Assembly: GCF_963674925.1 (NCBI RefSeq)
Contig: NZ_OY771647.1
Coordinates: forward strand, 1,875,501-1,939,500
Source: an uncultured Draconibacterium sp.
Lineage (GTDB): Bacteria > Bacteroidota > Bacteroidia > Bacteroidales > Prolixibacteraceae
Reading direction: 5' to 3'
DNA: 64,000 bases
Position numbers and translations under genes: made by a program. Numbering within the stretch: the first letter of the stretch is position 1; every line of letters starts with the position of its first letter. Below are positions 43,537 to 50,496 of this stretch, one piece after another. The notes beneath the pieces were generated by a model that saw nothing but the letters and a program-made list of their open reading frames with translations, was not told where the DNA came from and did not search any database.

Positions 43537-43557
43537 TAAGTTTATCACAACTTAATT
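43537..43557. repeat. 21-bp direct repeat, copy 2
   Basis: Perfect second copy of the sequence at 43147-43167. On the minus strand it lies between the ~105-bp conserved element and the terminator. Confidence 0.85.
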
Positions 43558-43664
43558 ATGCCGATGTGAAATCAAATTGAGTCTTTAACTTTTCAATCGG
43601 CATTAACCATTGTAATTTCAGTGTTTCGCTAATGGCTCACACTGAAAAACAATTGGTATTAGTC
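43558..43664 (-). ncRNA. Conserved 3'-UTR element, copy A (structured)
   Basis: About 107 bp very similar to 50391-50496. Read on the minus strand it starts at the final GAC-TAA of the TPR lipoprotein. It can fold into two hairpins: TTTCAGTGT with ACACTGAAA, extended by ACC/GGT and ATTGT/ACAAT, and then GCCGAT with ATCGGC. In copy B the last pair becomes GCCGAT/ATCGGT, still pairable. It is not translated. It may be a post-transcriptional stability or regulatory element. Confidence 0.6.
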
Positions 43665-45419
43665 AACAATAGCTTTAAATTTAGCATTGTCGAAATATTT
43701 TGCGAATTCCATATCTGTTTTGGCTACTTCTTTCAAACCGGCATTCATGTCAACAGCAGCTTTCAGGCTGTCGAACAATAACGATTCTTTAGCAGTACGT
43801 GCACCAATTACAGCTTTGAAATATTCAGTCATGTAGCAACCTTCGATTGTACAAGCATCAAGATCTTTAACCGCACCGTTGTTGTTTCCGGCCAGTAATT
43901 TTGCCAATCCTGAGTTTACATCAGCAAAGCGGTTGAAATACTGAACAGCTTTGTCGTACTCCGCTTTTTTAATGCTAACAATACCCATGTTGTAGTTTAC
44001 CGCGTCGCCGGCACCTGCAGCAGCCCCAAATAAAGCCTCAGCAGCGTCAACATCGCCTTCGGTTAAAGTAACCGCACCAACGTTGTTTTTAACGATAGGC
44101 TCATTGTTGGCTAATTTCTCCGCTTTCTCGAACAATGGTTTTGCATCGGCATATTTGTATTGCTGAACCATTACGTAACCTGCGTTGTTTGGTCCTCTCC
44201 AGTCGTTTGGATAAACTTCCATAAATGCATTGTATACCGAAAGTTGTTCGTTAAGATCTTCGAATAAAGTAGCAGCGTAAAGCAATTCTGCCGGATTTAA
44301 TGACGCAGGATCAGCTTTTGCAGCAGCTTTTAATTCTTCGTCGGTTTTACCAATCATATCAACGCTGGTAGTCATTTTTGCACGACGCAACTGAGGAAGA
44401 ATTTCGTCAGCAACTTCATCGAAAGTTTCACTTAAATTACGGATTTCACGCTCGCGAACTTCAGGGTCGTTGTACATCGAAAGTACACGCAGGATCAGTT
44501 CTTTGTCTTTAATGTTCGATTGCTCCAACAATGTTTTAAAACCGTCCCAGTCTTCAGGTGTGTATTTTGTTTTCAACTTAACATCAATACCGGCTTCTTT
44601 TAATTTTTTTGCCAAAAATGCCGAAGATGTTTCTTTACGTTTTGCAGCAAGATCAAGGTTCAGATCGATTGTACCATCAGGTGATGCATAAGCTGAAACC
44701 TCAACATCTTTCAAATCGATTCTTTCGTCTTCGTTAGCTTTTTTAGTGTAGTCTTCCAAAGCTGTAACTTCGCTTTTTGAAGTTTCGTCTCTGCGAATAT
44801 TCGAACGGTTGATCAGGTATTTGATGTCTGCAGTCATTTCGTCAGGAACAATACGTTGGAATGCATCGATATTTGGATCGTATTTTCCGCTGTTGTTAGC
44901 TTCGCGCTCAACACCTAAAATCGCTTTAGGGATCATAATCACTTTTTCGCTGGTAGCAATAATTCCATCGGTAACTTTTATTGGCTCGAAATCAACAGAT
45001 TTTCCACCTTGTGATGCTTTGATGTTTACGTAAAGTTCTGATTTTGCCATGGCTTTATCGTAGGCAACAGCATCTTTGTAATTTACACTACCACCGTTGT
45101 AGCTAATTACTTTGTTATTGGCTTCAACACTTTCGCCCTGCACCGAAACAGGCTCATACGCAGTTTCTCCACCATCGTATTTTAGCACGGGTGTAGCAGT
45201 TAATGTAACTTTTTTGTTGAAGTATTTGGCTGGGAAACGTGTGTCGATTGCAACGGCAACTTCACTGGCATGTGCCTCAAGCACCTCAGGGGTAACTTTG
45301 AAGTTGATTTGATCGGCATCTTTCTTCATTTTGTTTAGTCCGGAACATCCGGCCAATAATACCGCAATACCAATGAAAAGGGGGATAGGTTTAAAGTTGA
45401 TTCTTCTCATAACAGACAT
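43659..45419 (-). CDS. TPR-containing OmpA-like lipoprotein
   Basis: 586 residues, lipobox C25 (LAGC). The N-terminal ~200 residues are beta-rich. An OmpA-like segment lies at about 235-345 (DVEVSAYASPDGTIDLN, LAAKRKETSSAFL), though it is modified from the canonical peptidoglycan-binding motif. The C-terminal ~200 residues are TPR-like helical repeats (YPNDWRGPNNAGYVMVQQYK). It is probably anchored in the outer membrane. Homologous OmpA-TPR lipoproteins are frequent in Bacteroidota, with no established role I can name. Directly after its stop lies the conserved 3' element shared with pnp. Confidence 0.78.
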   Translation of the reverse strand: MSVMRRINFKPIPLFIGIAVLLAGCSGLNKMKKDADQINFKVTPEVLEAHASEVAVAIDTRFPAKYFNKKVTLTATPVLKYDGGETAYEPVSVQGESVEANNKVISYNGGSVNYKDAVAYDKAMAKSELYVNIKASQGGKSVDFEPIKVTDGIIATSEKVIMIPKAILGVEREANNSGKYDPNIDAFQRIVPDEMTADIKYLINRSNIRRDETSKSEVTALEDYTKKANEDERIDLKDVEVSAYASPDGTIDLNLDLAAKRKETSSAFLAKKLKEAGIDVKLKTKYTPEDWDGFKTLLEQSNIKDKELILRVLSMYNDPEVREREIRNLSETFDEVADEILPQLRRAKMTTSVDMIGKTDEELKAAAKADPASLNPAELLYAATLFEDLNEQLSVYNAFMEVYPNDWRGPNNAGYVMVQQYKYADAKPLFEKAEKLANNEPIVKNNVGAVTLTEGDVDAAEALFGAAAGAGDAVNYNMGIVSIKKAEYDKAVQYFNRFADVNSGLAKLLAGNNNGAVKDLDACTIEGCYMTEYFKAVIGARTAKESLLFDSLKAAVDMNAGLKEVAKTDMEFAKYFDNAKFKAIVD

Positions 45420-45504
45420 TATTTATACTATAATTAAAATTCACATTCGAGCAGACAAAAGTAAAAAGCTTTTCAATATTTAAAAGCTGTAGCCCATGTT
45501 TTTA

Positions 45505-46134
45505 TCACAATATCAGACGGTTTATTCCTAATTTATATTCACTATTAAAAATGGCGGATTTCAACTGCTGATAATGGTCGGGGTTTTGTACAAAATCAAT
45601 GCCGTTAATATCAATAATCAGGATAGGGAAGGTGGAAATTTGTTTAAAAAAGTTAAAGTATCCATCGCCGATTTTCTCCAGATAAACAGGATCCATATTT
45701 TGTTCATAATCGCGCCCGCGCATTTTTATATTTTTCATCAGCCGGTCGACATCCGAATGGAGGTAAACATACAAATCGGGTTTGGGCATCGATTCGAAAA
45801 TAATGTTGAAGATTTGCCGGAACAGATGGTATTCATCTTTTTTAAGCGTGTTTTCGGCAAAAATTGCTGTTTTGGCAAAATAGTAGTCAGCCACCATAAA
45901 CGGGTGAAACAGATCGAGGTTGAGCACTTCGTTTTTGATTTGCGTATAGCGGTCGGCCAGAAACGAAAGTTCCAGCGGAAATGAATAGCGTTCTTTGTCC
46001 TGGTAAAACTTGGGTAAAAAGGGATTGTCGGCAAATTGTTCCAACACCAGTTTGGCGTTGTAGTCTTTGGCAATCATTCGCGAAAGTGTTGATTTGCCTG
46101 CCCCTATATTTCCCTCAATAACCAGAAATTGCAT
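45505..46134 (-). CDS. Deoxynucleoside kinase
   Basis: 209 residues. ATP-dependent phosphorylation of deoxynucleosides in the salvage pathway. P-loop GNIGAGKST at residues 8-16, substrate-site segment LELSFLADRY, and the lid-type arginine segment MRGRDYEQ. Matches the dAdo/dGuo/dCyd kinase family by length and motifs. Substrate preference cannot be determined. It is followed by the TPR lipoprotein on the same strand after an 85-bp gap. Confidence 0.88.
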   Translation of the reverse strand: MQFLVIEGNIGAGKSTLSRMIAKDYNAKLVLEQFADNPFLPKFYQDKERYSFPLELSFLADRYTQIKNEVLNLDLFHPFMVADYYFAKTAIFAENTLKKDEYHLFRQIFNIIFESMPKPDLYVYLHSDVDRLMKNIKMRGRDYEQNMDPVYLEKIGDGYFNFFKQISTFPILIIDINGIDFVQNPDHYQQLKSAIFNSEYKLGINRLIL

Positions 46135-46147
46135 TGTCCTTCAACAT

Positions 46148-46183
46148 AAAAATTCCCGGTAACAAATCGTGCTACCGGGAATT
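46148..46183 (-). terminator. Terminator of the S9 peptidase transcript
   Basis: Perfect 11-bp stem AATTCCCGGTA/TACCGGGAATT with an 11-nt loop, followed on the minus strand by TTTTT. Confidence 0.75.
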
Positions 46184-46313
46184 CAAAAGTAGTGTTTCTT
46201 GATTGAAAATTTGGGCTTGCATGGAATTAATTTTTTCGGGATAATCGTTTCCTACTAATAATTCTGATTAACCCTGTTATTTATGGCGGGGCTAAAATAT
46301 GGATGTGAAAAAG

Positions 46314-46363
46314 GATTAAAAGGGAATTTTGTAATTTTTAATTTACAAAATTCCCTTTTAATC
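46314..46363. repeat. Perfect 21-bp inverted repeat
   Basis: The arms 46314-46334 and 46343-46363 (GATTAAAAGGGAATTTTGTAA is the left arm, 21 bases split as GATTAAAAGGG and AATTTTGTAA) are exact reverse complements around an 8-nt T-rich loop. No T run follows, so it is not a typical terminator. Confidence 0.85.
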
Positions 46364-46440
46364 ATGTGGTAAACCTGAAGTTGTTAATCCCCACCCTAAA
46401 GGATGGGATTATTCATATTTTTATTCAGAAATCTACTTTT

Positions 46441-48567
46441 TTATTCTGCCAGTGTTTTAATACCCATATTCCACAATGTGAAACCATACAAATCGGCATA
46501 CTGCTCAATGGTTTTGCTTACCGGTGTTCCTGCCCCGTGGCCGGCATCTGTTTCAATGCGGATAAGAACAGGGTTATCACCAGCCTGTTTGGCCTGTAAT
46601 TCGGCTGCAAATTTAAAGCTGTGTGCAGGAACAACACGGTCGTCGTGGTCGCCGGTGGTTACCAGCGTTGCCGGGTATTCAACGCCCGCTTTTACATTGT
46701 GTACCGGAGAATAACCTTTCAGGTATTCAAACATTTCCTTGCTGTCTTCGGCAGTACCGTAATCGTAGGCCCAACCTGCACCAGCGGTAAAGGTATGGTA
46801 ACGTAACATATCCAGTACGCCCACTGCCGGAAGTGCCACTTTCATTAGCTCCGGACGTTGTGTCATTACTGCGCCAACCAATAACCCTCCGTTCGATCCG
46901 CCACGGATGGCCAGGTAATCGCTCGATGTATAATTTTCAGCAATCAGGTATTCGGCAGCGGCAATAAAATCGTCGAAAACATTTTGTTTTTGCATTTTGG
47001 TTCCTGCATCGTGCCACTTTTTACCATACTCGCCACCTCCACGTAAATTGGCAACCGCATATACGCCACCTTGCTCGAGCCAAACAGCATTGGTAACCGA
47101 GAAACTCGGCGTAAGGCTGACATTAAAACCTCCATAACCGTATAGGATCGTTGGGTTTTTACCATTCAATTCCGTACCCTTTTTATACGTAATTATCATT
47201 GGTATTTTAGTGCCGTCATTCGAGGTGTAGAAAACCTGTTTGCTTTCGAAATCGTTTGGATTGAAGTCGATTGCCGGTTTGCGGTACAGTTCCGATTCAC
47301 CGGTTTCAAAATCGTATTGATAAATACTTCCCGGCGTAATGTAGTTGGTGAAGGTGTAATACATTTCGGTAGCCTTTTTCTTTGCACCAAAACCACTAAC
47401 CGAACCAACTCCCGGCAGTTCCACTTCGCGAATCATTTTGCCATCATAGTCGTATTGAAATACTTTTGCTACCGCATCAATCATATATTCGGCAAAGAAA
47501 TAACCACATCCGGTCGACGGGCTAAGAACGTTTTCGGTTTCGGGTATAAAATCCACCCAGTTTTCAGAAGTTGGATTGCTTACATCGGTAGTAACCACTC
47601 GTTGGTTGGGCGCATTTAAATTAGTAATAAGGTATAGTTTAGTGCCCACATTGTCTATCACGTAGGTGTCGCTTTCGTCGGTTCCGATGATGGTAATCAG
47701 TTTGCTGTTCGGCTGGGTAAGGTCTTTTATAAACAGTTTATTTCCGGAGGTGGAAACACTGGCCGTAATTACCAGGTAACGGTTGTCGTCGGTTACTCCA
47801 CCGCCAACGTAACGGTGTTTTTCTTCAGGAGTTCCACCAAATATCAGCTCGTCCTGGTTTTGAGCCGTGCCCAGTTTATGGTAGTACAATTTGTGCTGAT
47901 CGGTTTTTGCCGATAGTTCGCTGCCTTCAGGTTTGTCGTAGCTCGAGTAGAAAAATCCTTCGTCGCCTTTCCACGAAATGCCACTGAACTTTACATCAAC
48001 CAGTGTGTCGCCCATTTGCTCCCTGGTGTCGGTATTTATAATAATTACTTTACGCCAGTCGCTGCCACCTTCCGAAATAGAGTAGGCAGCAATTTTACCA
48101 TTTTCCGAAAAACTCAACGCATCTAACGACGTTGTTCCGTCTTCAGCAAAAGTATTCGGATCAAGAAAAACTTCGGCAGTTGATTCGTCTGCTCCGGTTT
48201 TAAAGCGGTAAACCACGTATTGGTTTTGCAATCCGTCGTTTTTGTAGAAATAAGTCCAGTCGCCCTCTTTAAACGGCGCGCCCACTTTTTCGTAGTTCCA
48301 TATCGACGAAAGTCTTTCTTTTAGTTCTTCGCGGTACGGAATCTGGTTCAGGTAGCTATAAGTTACTTTGTTTTCTGCCTTTACCCATTCGGCAGTTTCG
48401 GCCGAGTGGTCATCTTCAAGCCAACGATACGGGTCGGCCACTTCAACACCAAAATAGGTGTCTTTTACGTCTCCTTTTTTTGTCACAGGATAATCTAATT
48501 TTTGTTGTTGTTCAGTACAGGCAAACAGAACTATTGCTGCCAGTACAAATAAAACAGTGTTCTTCAT
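46441..48567 (-). CDS. Prolyl oligopeptidase (S9A), lipoprotein
   Basis: 708 residues. N-terminal lipoprotein signal (LFAC). The propeller domain spans about 75-430 and the alpha/beta hydrolase domain about 440-700. The catalytic Ser lies in RGGSNGGLL; Asp is in DHDDRVVP and His in DAGHGAG, in the family's usual order. It cleaves proline-containing oligopeptides, here in the periplasm or at the outer membrane. Encoded singly. Confidence 0.92.
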   Translation of the reverse strand: MKNTVLFVLAAIVLFACTEQQQKLDYPVTKKGDVKDTYFGVEVADPYRWLEDDHSAETAEWVKAENKVTYSYLNQIPYREELKERLSSIWNYEKVGAPFKEGDWTYFYKNDGLQNQYVVYRFKTGADESTAEVFLDPNTFAEDGTTSLDALSFSENGKIAAYSISEGGSDWRKVIIINTDTREQMGDTLVDVKFSGISWKGDEGFFYSSYDKPEGSELSAKTDQHKLYYHKLGTAQNQDELIFGGTPEEKHRYVGGGVTDDNRYLVITASVSTSGNKLFIKDLTQPNSKLITIIGTDESDTYVIDNVGTKLYLITNLNAPNQRVVTTDVSNPTSENWVDFIPETENVLSPSTGCGYFFAEYMIDAVAKVFQYDYDGKMIREVELPGVGSVSGFGAKKKATEMYYTFTNYITPGSIYQYDFETGESELYRKPAIDFNPNDFESKQVFYTSNDGTKIPMIITYKKGTELNGKNPTILYGYGGFNVSLTPSFSVTNAVWLEQGGVYAVANLRGGGEYGKKWHDAGTKMQKQNVFDDFIAAAEYLIAENYTSSDYLAIRGGSNGGLLVGAVMTQRPELMKVALPAVGVLDMLRYHTFTAGAGWAYDYGTAEDSKEMFEYLKGYSPVHNVKAGVEYPATLVTTGDHDDRVVPAHSFKFAAELQAKQAGDNPVLIRIETDAGHGAGTPVSKTIEQYADLYGFTLWNMGIKTLAE

Positions 48568-48912
48568 TGTGCAGTTGTTTTTCGCTAAATTAACTATTTC
48601 TTGATTACAATTTTCTTGATATCAGTCATGAGTGTGTGGGGAAAGTAACAGCAGATCACTGTTTTTTGTTGTGAAAGTCCTTTGAATTAGCTCTATTATT
48701 CCGGACCTGCATAAAAGCTGTTTTCCCTTGAAAGGGAAAATGTCGGCAAACAAAAGGGTAGTGCTTTAATTGTCAGTATATTACTTCTTATTCTGTCGGG
48801 AGCTCCCCTCACCAGGGGAGCCAGTTCTGATAACGATAATATGTTACATAGTTAATTTACTTTCATTCCTGTTGCTGATTCCCGGGAATCATGAATGTTT
48901 TGTTGGCTAAAT
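48568..48912. other. Intergenic region with hairpins
   Basis: 345 bp without a gene. It contains two small palindromes, TTTTCCCTTGAAAGGGAAAA near 48719-48738 and GCTCCCCTCACCAGGGGAGC near 48802-48821. The latter resembles dispersed repeats common in Bacteroidota intergenic regions. A related CCTTTAAAGGGGA sequence appears at 62594. Confidence 0.55.
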
Positions 48913-49395
48913 CTACATCAGCCGCTTCTCTTTTCTCAGCTTTTTGTCTTTTAAATGCCCCCAGATGTAGGTAGGCAACAGTCCGATGGAAAAACCAATA
49001 AGGAATAGCTCGAGTTTAATATCGGCATTCAGTTGCATCAACAGGTAGCCCAAAACAGAGCCGCCAATAATTCCAAAGAATGAAATAAGGTAAGTGAAAT
49101 AGTACGGCGCGTAAAAACCGTGTTCTTTTTGCATGTGTTTTGAGAGGCGGGTGATCAGCCGGTCGTAATCGCGGCGTTGTTTACCAACGTGGTTTACAGC
49201 CTGGGCGATGGTTTCAACTGCTTCTGTAATATCGATCCGGGCTTTTTGGCATTCAGGGCAGTTGCCCGAAAATTCATCAACACGCCCAATATTACGTTTA
49301 AACTCGTCGATACGGAAAAAGCGCAGGTCTTTATCTCTGCCGCCTTGTAATTGTTCATCAATTTTATTGTGAAGTTCTTCTGACCAGTTGCCCAT
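48913..49395 (-). CDS. Hypothetical membrane protein with CxxC motif
   Basis: 160 residues. The N-terminal half is soluble and charged with a single CPEC motif near residue 42 that could bind metal or be redox-active. Two membrane helices follow (about 103-122 and 128-146), and a basic C-terminus (KDKKLRKEKR). Not recognised. Length and organisation fit no enzyme family I know. Confidence 0.65.
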   Translation of the reverse strand: MGNWSEELHNKIDEQLQGGRDKDLRFFRIDEFKRNIGRVDEFSGNCPECQKARIDITEAVETIAQAVNHVGKQRRDYDRLITRLSKHMQKEHGFYAPYYFTYLISFFGIIGGSVLGYLLMQLNADIKLELFLIGFSIGLLPTYIWGHLKDKKLRKEKRLM

Positions 49396-49448
49396 GTTTT
49401 CAAATTTTAGTGGCGAAGTTAATGAAAGGAATTGGAAGTTCAGTTATC

Positions 49449-49480
49449 TGTCATCTCGAAGCACAGCGAGAGATCTGTTT
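49449..49480. repeat. Partial second copy of a dispersed repeat
   Basis: TGTCATCTCG...GAGAGATCTGTTT, sharing its two ends with the element at 41499-41582. Confidence 0.5.
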
Positions 49481-50328
49481 CAGGTTAAAAGTTCTCAGTC
49501 GCAGTTTTCAGTTTCCAAAGTATGGGTGGACAGCGCTTATAGTTTTGCCGCCGGGTTACCCGGAGAAGTCGCGGAGTTTCGCAGAGAGTTAGCAGGTTAC
49601 AAGTTAAGAGTGGCCTTTTTTAGTCTTAATCCTTCAGCCCATAGAGCAATAAGGGAATGACGATCTTATGGAACATACAGTTGATCTTACAGGAGATGAT
49701 GGTTGTCTTGTTTCAGCCTATTATTTGCTGTTGGAAGAAAACGACTATGCATCACCCGTAAAATTCTGTGGATTAATTTGGAAATTGACTATTGTTCCAT
49801 GCCTGCCGGCGGCCTTCATTTTTGTCTTACCACAAAAACGAAGCAAAAAAGGCAAGGCTGCTTTTTGTTGTTACCCTGCGTTTTCATAAAACTCAAGTTC
49901 GGACGGGTGATCTCCTCGCCAACTCGGAGCTTCCCGCTCTCACTAAAGTTTTATTTTAACTCCGGGCAACCACCAAAAGAGGCCGTCCACTTATGCAACG
50001 CCGCTGCATTAAAGCCGGGCCTCGGCCGGAGAGCCTGAAAACAAGCAGTGCCGGCGTTAAAAAATTCCTGCTGTCCGCTAGCCTGTAGGCAGGGCTTTTC
50101 CAAGCGAAGCGGGCGCAGCCTTGGGGTTTCTGTCTACTGTTTGGGCTAACCCAATGAGTAGAATCCGGCTGATAAGCCAAGAGTAATGTTGCTTATAATT
50201 GGTCGCTTTTTTTCAATATTGAACCTTAAGGGAGAGAAATTTTATACTTCTCCACCTACTTTTCAATGTGATCTACGATTATCGGCTGTCAGGGATGTGT
50301 CATCTTTTAAGAGTAAACTGTTGGTAAC

Positions 50329-50360
50329 AAAAAACGCCCCACCAAAAGGCGGAGCGTTTT
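50329..50360 (-). terminator. pnp terminator
   Basis: Stem of 13 pairs including two G-T wobbles: AAAACGCCCCACC (50331-50343) / GGCGGAGCGTTTT (50348-50360), loop AAAA, with a minus-strand T run beyond. Confidence 0.85.
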
Positions 50361-50390
50361 ATTATTTTGCTTGAAATTTATTCAGCTATT

Positions 50391-50496
50391 ATACCGATGT
50401 GAAATCAAATTAAAACTTTAATTTTTCAATCGGCATTAACCATTGTAATTTCAGTGTTTCGCTTAAGGCTCACATTGAAAACAATTGGTATTAGTC
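50391..50496 (-). ncRNA. Conserved 3'-UTR element, copy B (structured)
   Basis: Nearly the same ~105 bp as 43558-43664, again beginning at the gene's final GAC-TAA and lying before a terminator, here for pnp. The blocks CGGCATTAACCATTGTAATT and CAGTGTTTCGCT are identical to copy A. Differences fall mostly in loops or keep pairing. No other full copy was seen in the window. Confidence 0.6.

Larger units (their letters stand above)
42969..43658. other. 690-bp gene-poor region with repeats and terminators
   Basis: From left to right: AT-rich promoter-like sequence for the M20 gene, a terminator at 43118-43147, a 21-bp repeat at 43147-43167, a possible 44-codon ORF (43273-43407), a second terminator at 43504-43532, the second copy of the 21-bp repeat, and a ~105-bp conserved element adjoining the TPR lipoprotein stop codon. 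Confidence 0.75.
46135..46440. other. Intergenic region with two strong hairpins
   Basis: 306 bp between the S9 peptidase and the kinase. It contains the terminator at 46148-46183, a perfect 21-bp inverted repeat at 46314-46363, and an imperfect hairpin CCCCACCC-TAAA-GGATGGG near 46389-46408. The last resembles the terminal hairpins of IS200/IS605-type elements, but no transposase is present. Confidence 0.6.
49396..50390. other. ~1-kb gene-free region, partly of higher G+C
   Basis: No reading frame here looks like a protein. The left part holds a partial dispersed repeat (49449-49480). The middle (about 49790-50120) is richer in G+C than its surroundings and reads like a decayed dispersed element (phrases such as TTGTCTTACCACAAAAACG and CTCGGCCGGAGAGCC). 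The right end has the pnp terminator at 50329-50360. Confidence 0.6.

Noticed and set aside
49668..50038. Overlapping small frames in the gene-free region
   Set aside because: Frames overlap each other, lack protein-like composition and sit in a probable decayed repeat.
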